NCBI GenBank assembly: GCA_905221605.1
Contig: CAJNDS010000712.1
Location: 1-64,000 of the forward strand
Source of the DNA: Symbiodinium natans
Lineage: Eukaryota; Sar; Dinophyceae; Suessiales; Symbiodiniaceae
Direction of reading: 5' to 3'
Length of the DNA: 64,000 bases
The position numbers and the translations under genes are program-made. Each line of letters starts with the position of its first letter. The first letter of the stretch is position 1. Below the pieces are notes generated by a model. It ran no database searches. It worked only from the letters and a program-made list of their open reading frames with translations, and was not told where the DNA came from. This document shows, one piece after another, positions 8,119 to 16,570 of this stretch.

Positions 8119-11053
8119 CTACGCCCTCGTTGGACGAAGAGAATTGAGCAAGGACCCTTGACGCCTGCCGGGTAGAACTGCGGGGATCCGAAGCTTCTCC
8201 GGTTGCCCGCCAGCCAATGACCTGAGTAACCCTACCCACAAGGGCTATCAGCTTGCCGAAGGAGGGGTCTAAGGCAACCTCTTTACCATCAGACCTCCAG
8301 AGCACTTCACACTGCTCATTCACGACATGTCTGTGGCCGTGCCAGTTCACCACTGACGACCAATGCACGACGATGTCGCCCTGAACCACATTCAGGGGCG
8401 AGCAGTTGTGCCCCGCCACCACAGCACCATCTTCTCTAACCACCCATGTGGTCCAGTAAGGCTTCACATCGCCCCACTTGGAAAGATCCTTGTGCTGGGA
8501 GCCGAGGCTGAGCTTCATGGAATGGCTCTTCTTCCATATCTTCCCACTCAGCATGCCATATGCAGTGGGAACTGGAGCATCTTTGGGCGTAGTCCTAAAC
8601 CCTACCGCCCATTGCTGGATGGTTGAGGACCTAACCCTAACCAAACCTCCTGTCCTATCCAAAGTTGCAAGGACGGAGTTGACCTCTAGGCCCACCTCAT
8701 GGGCCTCAAGGTCGCCCTCAAGCGGAGGTTCGGGCTCCTCCCGCTCGGCTATCTCTACTGAGATGTCGACTGCCTCTTTCTCGATGCAGGCGGGGCAGCG
8801 AGAAAACAGGTAGGTCCGCTTGCCGCAGATACACAGACCCTCATGGTCCCAGAGGGGTCGTGACGGTTCGTCCAGCATCCCTCTAATGCTGGCATCATCA
8901 ATGGAACGAACCGCGTCCAGCCTCAAGGACCGCAGAACCTCCGCCCCCAATGCCTGCTTCCCTACGATCCCAAAACCTCGCAGGGGAGGCTCCGGAAAAT
9001 CCTTCTTGAGTTCCGGACAAGCCTCGGCCACTTCCAAGTGGCCTTGCTGCGTGCGCCAAAGGCGTGGCCGCACCGCCCAGATAGCCTTGATGCCTGCCCA
9101 AGCCTCTCCTACAGCCCTGGCTTCCTTGCGCTGCAGGTTCCTTGCTTGGAGCGTGAGCTCAACAACCAAAGGCCACCTAAGGACGGCTGTGACAAGCCCG
9201 CCTTGCCCAAGTCCTACGAGGAACTGCGGACGAAACCCCGAAGCTTCCCTAAGAACCTTGGCACACGAAGTAAGCAAGTCGACCCTGATCCGCTTGATCT
9301 TCTTGGTCCCTGCGAGCCTGCCGGCCCCGCAATCAAAATGCGAGGCAAGCCCGTCGGTATCCTCAAACGGACCCCAACAACCCCTGACAGCCACAGAAAC
9401 TCCAGGGAGGCTCGCTTGAAAAACGCGCCTGATTTCAGTCAGCTCTGCGTCCTGCTCTTTCCAACGCGCGTAGTCAAAGACAACCATGACGCGCACCGGA
9501 AGGGCTGCGACGACGCACATCGGCACAGCCGCGGCCTGGACACGGCCCGCAGGCCCTGGGACGGCGTCGTTGCCGACCGCCCAGGGCACGGGTCCGTCAC
9601 CCTCAGTACCCTCTCCGAGGTACTGGTCCAGGTCGAAACCTCGGAGTTGGCCCGAAAGGCCCTCGAGATCTTTCGTCCTCGCCGCAAGGAGCGCATCCCG
9701 ATCTTTGGGATTGCGGCTAAAACTGTCACCCAGCGTCGCTGAGCGACCGCTAAGGCTCCTTATTTCGGACCCATCCATAAGGATTTCCGCAACCCACCGG
9801 ACGAGTTTCGGATCCATTCCGATGTCCGACGTTTGCGCTCGGGTAAGGTTGGCATGATCTGTCCAACACAGAGTCCGAATAGAGCCAAACATGCGGCGTG
9901 TCGCCCGCTTTACCTCGAGCTGGGCAAACGCCTCCTGTATCAAGGGCGGCCAGTTTTGCTGCGCGGGGGTCAAGCTCTTTGAGTGCGTCATAAGCACTTT
10001 GAGCTGACTCAAGTCACGCGTCATCTGCACGACGCTGCCCCCTACCGCGATGCCCGACGCATCCGCGATCTGCTCAAGGGGACACGACCCATCCGCAGCA
10101 GAGGCCTCATCGAAGGTAGCCAAATTGATGCGGTTCTGCATCATGCGCTTAATCGCTTTAAAGGCTTTGCAACCCTCGGTGGCGGCTGAGCCCAGCCCGC
10201 CTTCAGGAAAGACGGCGCCTGGCTTCTGCCACTGCCCTAAAATCTTGGCTGCGTGCCCATACTCAACAGGCAGGTAGCCGCGCAACCAATTTGCGCAACC
10301 CAAAAATTGCTGAATGTGAAGCTTCTCCCAGAGCGGGGGAAAGTCAATCACCGCCTGACAACGCTCTTCGTCAGGCGAACTCCCGTCCCGCCCAATGTTG
10401 TGTCCTAGGAGCTTACCTTTGGAGACACAAACTTCGGCCTTACTGATCCCAAACGAGAACCCAAACAAGATTGACTTATCTAGGAAACCCTCTAAGGAAA
10501 CGAGGTGGTCGAGGAGGTGCGGGCACGCCTTAGGGTGCCGGGCGCGCATATCTGCCGCGAGCTGCTCATAATAATAGTCCGTTGGAGGCTCCTCGATCAT
10601 CTTATCGATGTCCCAGCTCTCCACGATATGATAGCTCGGGCAGCGCGCCGTGTCGACCGCGTCTGCTGGGCGCACAGCATCACTTGCGCCTCTTTCAGCC
10701 GTGGCCGATCCCTCACGCCAGCCAGCCCAGCGTGGCCCCTTGCGCGTCCTAAAGACCGCGAGGCGTTCAGTGACGGGAAAAGACCGCGAGGCGTTCATGA
10801 CGCTCATCGCTGCACGCAACGCTTTCCGCCACACGCAAATCCCTCGTGTCCCAAAGACGCCACGCCTCACCTGCGCGCTGAAGCAAGCACGTTTCGTAAG
10901 GCGCCTTCTCGACCGCCACGGTCCCAAGGTCCTTCTGCGCAGGGCGCCTACCCCACACAGACGCGTAACCACCTGGCGCCTCCCACCAGCTGTCGACGCT
11001 TGGAAGGTGGTCCAAGCAAGTAAGCACTCCAGGCTCCTCAACAGGGCGCCCAA
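8069..11053 (-). CDS. ORF2: RT C-terminal half (thumb), RNase H and unknown domains
   Basis: 994-codon ORF. The part before about 10797 overlaps ORF1 and is probably not translated in this frame; genuine similarity starts beyond the 28-bp-spaced repeat. About 10640-10300 matches the segment following the YxDD box of Ty3-type RT: KAEVCVSKGKLLGH corresponds to the K-C-x-F-x-FLGH region, followed by QQFLGCANWLRGY. RNase H follows (about 10200-9720), with ADASGIAVGG, a KSLTPAQQNWPPL stretch and TDHANL. Downstream are regions I do not recognise, one with GLGQGGLVTAVLRWP and one with a CxC...CPAC zinc ribbon near 8860-8790. No YxDD box was seen before the thumb. It ends at a TGA at 8069-8071, and ORF3 continues in the next frame (+1), overlapping by about 50 bases. 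Confidence 0.8.
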   Translation of the reverse strand: MGALLRSLECLLAWTTFQASTAGGRRQVVTRLCGVGALRRRTLGPWRSRRRLTKRACFSAQVRRGVFGTRGICVWRKALRAAMSVMNASRSFPVTERLAVFRTRKGPRWAGWREGSATAERGASDAVRPADAVDTARCPSYHIVESWDIDKMIEEPPTDYYYEQLAADMRARHPKACPHLLDHLVSLEGFLDKSILFGFSFGISKAEVCVSKGKLLGHNIGRDGSSPDEERCQAVIDFPPLWEKLHIQQFLGCANWLRGYLPVEYGHAAKILGQWQKPGAVFPEGGLGSAATEGCKAFKAIKRMMQNRINLATFDEASAADGSCPLEQIADASGIAVGGSVVQMTRDLSQLKVLMTHSKSLTPAQQNWPPLIQEAFAQLEVKRATRRMFGSIRTLCWTDHANLTRAQTSDIGMDPKLVRWVAEILMDGSEIRSLSGRSATLGDSFSRNPKDRDALLAARTKDLEGLSGQLRGFDLDQYLGEGTEGDGPVPWAVGNDAVPGPAGRVQAAAVPMCVVAALPVRVMVVFDYARWKEQDAELTEIRRVFQASLPGVSVAVRGCWGPFEDTDGLASHFDCGAGRLAGTKKIKRIRVDLLTSCAKVLREASGFRPQFLVGLGQGGLVTAVLRWPLVVELTLQARNLQRKEARAVGEAWAGIKAIWAVRPRLWRTQQGHLEVAEACPELKKDFPEPPLRGFGIVGKQALGAEVLRSLRLDAVRSIDDASIRGMLDEPSRPLWDHEGLCICGKRTYLFSRCPACIEKEAVDISVEIAEREEPEPPLEGDLEAHEVGLEVNSVLATLDRTGGLVRVRSSTIQQWAVGFRTTPKDAPVPTAYGMLSGKIWKKSHSMKLSLGSQHKDLSKWGDVKPYWTTWVVREDGAVVAGHNCSPLNVVQGDIVVHWSSVVNWHGHRHVVNEQCEVLWRSDGKEVALDPSFGKLIALVGRVTQVIGWRATGEASDPRSSTRQASRVLAQFSSSNEGVEGQLDRGRYPSREECQ
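9720..10640 (-). other. RT thumb and RNase H domains in ORF2
   Basis: The segment aligns by eye with the second half of Ty3-type RT: the K-x-x-x-x-LLGH strand, then QQFLGCANWLRGYL (usually SFLGLANYYRRFI). RNase H follows with its first Asp in ADAS, the KSL-TPAQQNWP region and TDH. Catalytic residues of RNase H appear present. The RT motifs that normally precede it, motif A through YxDD, are absent from this ORF; motifs A and B sit in ORF3, about 5.5 kb further downstream on this strand. Confidence 0.8.
10751..10797. repeat. Direct repeat spaced 28 bp that breaks ORF1/ORF2
   Basis: AAAGACCGCGAGGCGTTCA is found at 10751-10769 and again at 10779-10797. The offset of 28 equals one base more than 27, so removing one copy joins the ORF1 and ORF2 frames. 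Both frames read ERLAVF across it, one from each copy. This is therefore very probably the mutation that split a once continuous gag-pol ORF. Confidence 0.85.
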
Positions 11054-14000
11054 CCGGGCCGCTCCCGCCCCACACCGAAGCGAGAACAGTCACCGCAGCA
11101 AGGACCGATAGCACACCGATCCTGGCGCCGGTACGCAGCCGCCCAAAGGACCGCGCACACGAGGAACAACCTTGGAAGCTTCTTGCCGCGGCCCTGGACG
11201 CGGACCCGCAAGCAAAGCACGGGTCATGGTCAACCGAAGCAACGGCGACCCCACAATCCGCACATGCCTGCGGAGACGGCTCTGACTCGAACACCGTCTC
11301 AATCGCGCCACAACCACAAGCCGCAGTGCTGACGAGGCCGGAACGCACTTCCGCAACAACCTCGCCCGGCTGGAGAGAGTGATCACACTCTTGGGCTGCA
11401 AGCAAAACAAACCCTTTACCCTCTCCTGTGGGCCAGAGACCTGGCACAGCCTCAACCCCACACTCAACCGGAAGCACAACCTCGGACAGGGATCCCTCTG
11501 CGGAGACTCCTGCCTCCCGCACGACTGGCACCAGCACCCCATCACCTGGCGAGAGCTCGAGCGGCTCTTCCCCGTCATAGCGGAGAAGCTCACGACTTCC
11601 GCCCCCAGGCTCGGTGCATGACGCGTCGTCCAGGCTTGACAACCGCGCTTCAAAGGCATAGGCCCTGTCCTTCCGAGTCCTACTGTGATCTTCACATCTG
11701 GGCATCCTGATTCCCAGCGTGTCGAGGACATGAAAGTCGGGACCCGGCCTGAATCCCAAGCCCATCCTTCCGGCGCAGTCCAGCGCTCTGCCGCCAAGGA
11801 TAAGTCCGTGCCAATCGGACGTCCCTCTGGCAGCGATTTTGCACCGCACGAAAATTTCGGTGTTGGGGCGACAGTCGTCCGCCGTTTTGCCTTCCAGTAG
11901 CGTGACGCGCAAGACTGCTGCCCCTTTCAGAGGAACCGGGGCTCCCGAAGCGATGCCATGCACGTATTCGGGGTGGACCCACTTCTCAAGTCTCACGACC
12001 GGAAAGCCAGGATCCTCAGTGCCGATCCCAAGCTCTGCAGCCCGGTTCATCATGCCTACCACGAGTTCCTCAGTCACGTGGTTTGCGCCGGCGCAACCGT
12101 CAAGCATGCACTCGACCTTGCGGTCGAGGACCTGGACCACCGTCCTGTACTGGTAGCCTCCTGGCTCGTTGTCCGCCAGGTTCCACCAGTCCTTCGGCAG
12201 ATCGTCCAAGGTGGCGAACTTGTCCCGCCCGCCCTTGCTTAACGGAAGCGCGTGCTGCTGCACCGCGGCGTGTCCTGCGGCTCCTAAGACGCCTGCCTGG
12301 ACGCCTGAGCTGCCTATCTGGACACTGAAAGCGGCGAAGGGGTTAGACATGGAAGCACCGGAGGGCGGGGCCCAGTTGGCAGGCAAGGCCGGCGTCCCTC
12401 CTGAGGTCGTCAGGTTGTGGACCATGTCGCAGCTGGCTCCTTTCTTGCACGACCCATTCTTGGAGAAAAAGGGGCAAACAGTGCCTGGTGGCTTTGCCGC
12501 GCCTTTGGCCGCAGCCTTAGGCTTTGCGTTGGCTTTTGCTTTGCCACCTCCCTTCCCTTTGCCTTTACCTTTCGCAGTGGCAAAGGTTTGGTCACCCTTC
12601 TTGGCCGCGAGAGCTTTTCTGCGAAGCTCCTTGTCGTGGCTGTACGGGCAGGCATCCCCTTTCGGGCAATTCCCATGATCGCGAAAGTGGAAGCAGATCT
12701 TCTTGTCCGCTCCTTTGCCAGCTCCCTTCGACGCAGCAGCATACGTCTGGTCCGCGCCAGCTTTGGCCGCGGCAGCTGCTCCTTTCGCAGCAGCCTTCGC
12801 AGCGGCCTTGAGACTCTTAATCTCCTTCTGAGCCTCAGCCAGCGCGACCGCCGGGTCCGCGCTCTGCGAACCGGTGGCCGTGTACACAGAGTGGGAAACA
12901 GCCCTGTGCGCTGCTTCTCTCTGCTCGTACTCCAGAACGACCTTGTGGCTCTCCTCCCAAGTCTGCGGTCCTCGCAACCCGCCATCCTTGGGGTCGCCAG
13001 GCCACAACCTTTTGTCGTTCCGGATCTCCTTTTGGAGATAAGGGGGCATCTTGCGGAGGTATGAGAGATACAACTCTCGAGGGGTCTTCCCGAGACCTAC
13101 TGCCTCAAGGTCCGCGATCGAGGCCTCAAACAAAGGCTCGAATTGGTGGCCTGTGAGCTTACCCTTAGCGAGAGAGGCGTGCTCACCATCCACGCGGACT
13201 TCTCTTTCCTCCCGCGATTCCCCGAACATCAAGTGCTTGTTCTTGATGCGGTCATACACCGCCTGTGGATCTGAGAGAACCTCTCCCGATTTCCACGCTG
13301 CGCGGTACGCGTTCGTGTACGTCTTCATGCGCGAGCCGCGGCAGCGCCCGCGTAGCGCTAACAGCTTTTCGCGCGCACTCATACCGCGACAGTTGTTGGC
13401 CAGCGCGCAGACGTCCTCGAACTCCTCGTAGAACAGGACAACGTCTCGCGCGTCCGACTTGTCGTCGGTCAGCGTCGGCCACGTGAGGTCAGTTTTGACC
13501 GTAGTTATGGAGCTTTGCCCGCCCCTCTGCGCTAACGCTTCTTTCAGCGCCTCAGTTTGGGCGGCGAGTGCGGCGGCGAGATCGCCCGCCGGGTGTTGGG
13601 ACCCGGTCTGCGAACCTCCGCCGTCTGAACCTCGCTTCAGGGCTTCTATCTCCATCTCTAGCGCAGCAAGCTTCGCGCGCAAAGGGGAATCGCCGTCCGT
13701 CGCGCCCAGGACACGGGCCGCGGAAGGACCACCTGCAACCTCAGCAGTGTGCAAACCTCCACGGTCAAATCCTACCCCCAACCCACTTGCAGTCGCAGGC
13801 TGTGGGAGCCCTGGGGAACGCGGCCCCACGGCTTCAACTGGCACATCGGACGGGGAGCTCCAAACCTTCTCTTGGCTCGAGCTTTCTTTTCCCCCTAACG
13901 CGAGGATAAGCTCCCCGATGCATTGGATTTCGCGCTGAATCTCCTCTGCGTCTTCGGGGTCCTCGCCACCGCGCAAAGCCGCGACCGAGAACCTGGTCCG

Positions 14001-14669
14001 CAGCCGACGGACCATCTTCGTAGGATGCCAGTCCCCGCCTATCTTGGAGAACTCATCCGCAAGGAGGGTGGCTTTGGTGCTTAAGGCGTCAAGGTCACGG
14101 GAGCTCACCGTGACTCCATGCGCTTTCAGCGCGAGGACAATCCGCGAAACGCGCGTCAAGTAGTCCGCGACCGGTTCTTGGTCTGGACGGAAAATCGCGC
14201 GCAGCTCCGCCTGCAAGCCCTCTGCGGTGCCTGGCACTGAACCTGCTGTCGACGGCGGACCGGACGGTCCCGCCGGGCGGGACCCTGGTGCCGTAGCAGG
14301 GACATAGGCAGCACCGGTAGGGACCATGGCCAGCTCCCTAGCCGCGGCGCTGACGTCCACCCGCGGCGGACTGTCGCCTCCAGCGCCCGAGGCCTCAGGG
14401 ACTAGCTCGGAGTCCTCTTCTTCTTCCTCTTCATCCTCGTCCTCCTCTTCGGCGTCATGGAGGAACTTCATGACTTTCCGCCAGAGAGCCGCCTCTTGCT
14501 CTGGCGTAGTGCTGACCCCATCCCGCTTGGACAATGGACGGCTGCCAGTCTCCCTACGCCACTTAAGCCAAGCGACGTAGCTCATCCGCTCGGGATAGGG
14601 AACGTCTCCACCCTCGATAGCTTCGAGGAGGGTGACGCCCTCAGCCTGACCTGCAACCTCTGCGGACAT
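10767..14669 (-). CDS. ORF1: Gag with CCCH zinc knuckles plus retropepsin-like domain
   Basis: 1300 codons. The N-terminus is followed by an acidic stretch (near 14395-14445) and a long helical Gag-like region. An Ala/Lys-rich linker leads to two CCCH knuckles of spacing C-x8-C-x5-C-x3-H at about 12695-12635 and 12480-12420; such knuckles would bind the element RNA. A retropepsin-like domain follows: MLDGCAGANHV near 12120-12075 stands where D-T/S-G-A is usual, and LILGGRAL near 11815-11770 matches the second conserved strand. The tail has paired CxxC-type motifs (zinc ribbon) and one hydrophobic segment (IGVLSVLAAVTVLASVW, about 11130-11085). The start at 14669 is the first ATG of the open frame and precedes a plausible acidic N-terminus. 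The ORF ends abnormally inside a short duplication (10751-10797), after which the reading continues in ORF2. Confidence 0.85.
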   Translation of the reverse strand: MSAEVAGQAEGVTLLEAIEGGDVPYPERMSYVAWLKWRRETGSRPLSKRDGVSTTPEQEAALWRKVMKFLHDAEEEDEDEEEEEEDSELVPEASGAGGDSPPRVDVSAAARELAMVPTGAAYVPATAPGSRPAGPSGPPSTAGSVPGTAEGLQAELRAIFRPDQEPVADYLTRVSRIVLALKAHGVTVSSRDLDALSTKATLLADEFSKIGGDWHPTKMVRRLRTRFSVAALRGGEDPEDAEEIQREIQCIGELILALGGKESSSQEKVWSSPSDVPVEAVGPRSPGLPQPATASGLGVGFDRGGLHTAEVAGGPSAARVLGATDGDSPLRAKLAALEMEIEALKRGSDGGGSQTGSQHPAGDLAAALAAQTEALKEALAQRGGQSSITTVKTDLTWPTLTDDKSDARDVVLFYEEFEDVCALANNCRGMSAREKLLALRGRCRGSRMKTYTNAYRAAWKSGEVLSDPQAVYDRIKNKHLMFGESREEREVRVDGEHASLAKGKLTGHQFEPLFEASIADLEAVGLGKTPRELYLSYLRKMPPYLQKEIRNDKRLWPGDPKDGGLRGPQTWEESHKVVLEYEQREAAHRAVSHSVYTATGSQSADPAVALAEAQKEIKSLKAAAKAAAKGAAAAAKAGADQTYAAASKGAGKGADKKICFHFRDHGNCPKGDACPYSHDKELRRKALAAKKGDQTFATAKGKGKGKGGGKAKANAKPKAAAKGAAKPPGTVCPFFSKNGSCKKGASCDMVHNLTTSGGTPALPANWAPPSGASMSNPFAAFSVQIGSSGVQAGVLGAAGHAAVQQHALPLSKGGRDKFATLDDLPKDWWNLADNEPGGYQYRTVVQVLDRKVECMLDGCAGANHVTEELVVGMMNRAAELGIGTEDPGFPVVRLEKWVHPEYVHGIASGAPVPLKGAAVLRVTLLEGKTADDCRPNTEIFVRCKIAARGTSDWHGLILGGRALDCAGRMGLGFRPGPDFHVLDTLGIRMPRCEDHSRTRKDRAYAFEARLSSLDDASCTEPGGGSRELLRYDGEEPLELSPGDGVLVPVVREAGVSAEGSLSEVVLPVECGVEAVPGLWPTGEGKGFVLLAAQECDHSLQPGEVVAEVRSGLVSTAACGCGAIETVFESEPSPQACADCGVAVASVDHDPCFACGSASRAAARSFQGCSSCARSFGRLRTGARIGVLSVLAAVTVLASVWGGSGPVGRPVEEPGVLTCLDHLPSVDSWWEAPGGYASVWGRRPAQKDLGTVAVEKAPYETCLLQRAGEAWRLWDTRDLRVAESVACSDERHERLAVFSRH

Positions 14670-15054
14670 TGCCGCAACACAAGGCGAAAAGCCGCGCCTT
14701 GGTTAGCAGGCCGCAGGCGTGGCACGCGAAGCGCCGCGCCTTGGTTAACAGGCCGCAAGCGTGGCACACAGTCCACGCGTCCAGGTCACGGACCGCGACA
14801 GACAAGCAAAGCAATGCTTGCCCACTCGGGCCGTAGGCACAAGAGCTGTACGTTTCCCAGAACAGCCCCCAATTGTGAAGTCGACCAGCACTGGACTTGC
14901 ACTAAGCCAATGCAATCACAGCCCGGTCACGCTGTTTTACGACTTCGTGAGTCCAAGCACTTGTGCAGCTACGCCTGAGTGCGTCCGGTCGGACCGCACA
15001 GCAACCTAGGAGCTACTGTACGACTCTACCGTGCTCAAAGGCACAAGCTCGGTA
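14670..15054 (-). other. 5' leader region of the retroelement
   Basis: Between the spliced-leader relics and the ORF1 start there is no ORF of note. The part at 14690-14790 is a two-copy imperfect direct repeat (next entry). No clear tRNA primer-binding site was recognised. Confidence 0.5.
14685..14800. repeat. Imperfect GC-rich direct repeat in the leader
   Basis: The unit CGCGCCTTGGTTA(G/A)CAGGCCGCA(G/A)GCGTGGCAC occurs twice, at about 14693 and 14735, and is followed by a member of the CACGG(C/A)CCGC hairpin family near 14787. Confidence 0.6.
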
Positions 15055-15083
15055 CTTGAGCCAAAATAGCTTGAGCCAAAATA
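15055..15083 (-). other. Two tandem relics of the dinoflagellate spliced leader
   Basis: On the minus strand the bases read TATTTTGGCTCAAG (15083-15070) and then CTATTTTGGCTCAAG (15069-15055). These match the 3' part of the dinoflagellate spliced leader (ending CCATTTTGGCTCAAG) with one substitution. The 15-base spacing is what repeated trans-splicing onto the AG inside an older leader would give. They sit about 390 bases upstream of ORF1 on the same strand, so they mark the 5' leader of the retroelement mRNA. I infer at least two rounds of transcription, trans-splicing and reintegration. Confidence 0.8.
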
Positions 15084-15180
15084 TTGGCATTGTTACGAAT
15101 TGCAAAACTACACATGCAAGGGAAAACTACAAGCTGCACTAGCACTAAGCAAGCACTCCATGCATGCTTTGACCTGCTCA

Positions 15181-15515
15181 CACCGTACCTACGTACCCGT
15201 ACCTACGTACCCGTACCTACGTACCCGTACCTACGCACCCGTACCTACGTACCCGTACCTACGTACCCGTACCTACGTACCCGTACCTACATACCCGTAC
15301 CCGTACCCGTACCCGTACTCGTGCCCGTACCCGTACCGGCTCATGGGTTGCTAATAGCAGGCCGCTATTAGCGGCACAGGTACGGGGTACGGGGTGCGGG
15401 GTGCGGGGTGCGGGGTGCGGGGTGCGGGGTGCGGGGTGCGGGGTGCGGGGTGCGGGGTGCGGGGTGCGGGGTACGGGGTACGGGGTACGGGGTACGGGGT
15501 ACGGCTACCCGTACC
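15181..15515. repeat. Hairpin-forming repeat block with central palindrome
   Basis: The left side is a 14-bp array (CCCGTACCTACGTA, about 8 copies, 15185-15296) followed by CCCGTA hexamers. The right side is a 7-bp array of GGGGTAC and GGGGTGC (15375-15510), roughly the complement of the left. In the centre is a perfect 9-bp inverted repeat, GCTAATAGC (15350-15358) and GCTATTAGC (15364-15372), with a 5-base loop. The block could extrude as a large cruciform. It lies just upstream of the spliced-leader relics, seen from the retroelement. Confidence 0.75.
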
Positions 15516-16260
15516 TTGTACATGTACCTGCCCCCTGTCCCTTGTACCTACCATCCGCCCCCTGTACTCCGTACCCTCATCCTGGCCCAAAACGTCTGCG
15601 ACAGAGCATTACTCTTAAAGTTAGATAAGCTTAAAGTAAAACACGTTAAGGGCGTGTTCTTCTTGCGGCATGCTCACCCCATTCATCCTGTGCACAAAAA
15701 CCAGTAAATGAGTTCGTTCTTGTTCCGTTTTCTTGGGTGTTGTGCAAAGATAAGCGGCTGTAAAATCCAGATAGACAAAAACCCAAGAAACACCCCATTA
15801 ACACTAGAAGTATTTCCGAAACCAAAAAGGCCCGTCCAATTGTGCCGAACAGTCCCCTACCAAAGCATATTGTGTTCATCAAGAGCATTACTTAAAAACC
15901 ACATTCGTCACTACTTATTAGTCATGAGTCTGTAGTCATTCGTCATCAGTCATGAGTCATTAGTCATTAATCATTAGTCACTAGTCATCGTTTAGCCCTA
16001 AAGTATTGATGGTCATCATTTTATTGTTGTTATTCTTCCTTTTGTTCTTGAAGTTGTTATTCTTGTTGTTTTTCATATTCTTGTTATTGTATTGACCGTG
16101 TGTGTCGTTGCCCCGTGCCGGCTTTTTCCCCCATGGCGTGGGAGTGTGCGGAGTGCACTCGTGTGGAGTTCACTGGCCGTTGCCCGTTCGCCGCCGCCGA
16201 AACCCCACGGCTTCCACAAGTGTCAGAAATGCCAGTGCGCGATGTGCGATTGGCCCGATA
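15516..16260. other. Non-coding stretch with GTCATTA-type and T-rich repeats
   Basis: No gene was recognised. At 15918-15990 there is a degenerate array of the heptamer-like AGTCATT. At 16015-16093 lies a T-rich run with TTGTTATTCT repeats. Confidence 0.5.
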
Positions 16261-16261
16261 G

Positions 16262-16570
16262 CATCGATTTGTCGTGTGTTGACTCTATGCACTTGACCCT
16301 ATGCACTCGAACTGTATGCACTTGGACAATTGTATGCACTTATATGGTGGCATACTCACTTGTATACTGCACTTGTATACTGCACTTGTATGCACTTCAA
16401 CTGCATGGCATTTAAGTGTGTTGACTTGAATGCCATGCACTTGTCGTCAATTCAATACTATACACTTCATTGGAATTCCGCACATCTGAAGTTAACGGTC
16501 TTGAACCCGACATCTTTCAACTTAATGCACTTGAGCAACTGTATGAACTTCACTTGTATGCACCCGACTC
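16262..16570. repeat. Degenerate TATGCACTTG repeats
   Basis: More than fifteen diverged copies of a unit like TATGCACTTG, with spacing of about 10-20 bases. A second small group lies at 17755-17835. The open frames across this block are by-products of the repeat. Confidence 0.6.

Larger units (their letters stand above)
1..15083 (-). mobile_element. Giant gag-pol retroelement, 3' end off the window
   Basis: The minus strand carries a continuous series of retroelement domains over 15 kb: Gag with CCCH knuckles, retropepsin-like protease, RT thumb plus RNase H, HHCC/DD35E integrase, RT fingers/palm, a Tpt1/KptA-like domain and zinc-finger tails. They lie in three overlapping ORFs in successive frames. 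The 5' side begins near two spliced-leader relics (15055-15083), so the copy may derive from a trans-spliced mRNA. The RT and RNase H signatures resemble the Ty3/gypsy lineage, but the order is not standard because the N-terminal half of RT lies after integrase. I found no long terminal repeat inside the window; the 3' end lies beyond position 1. ORF3 has no stop in 8.1 kb, which suggests a young or constrained copy. Confidence 0.85.

Noticed and set aside
1-15083. Long terminal repeats of the retroelement
   Set aside because: No pair of long direct repeats was found inside the window; the 3' end is outside, so their presence cannot be judged.
15054-15090. Spliced-leader gene
   Set aside because: Only the 3' part of the leader is present, twice, with no downstream donor and intron of an SL RNA gene; relics fit better.
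15084-15707. Tyr/Pro/Val- and Gly/Cys/Arg-repeat open frames
   Set aside because: Produced by the CCCGTACCTACGTA and GGGGTGC arrays, whose unit lengths keep several frames open.
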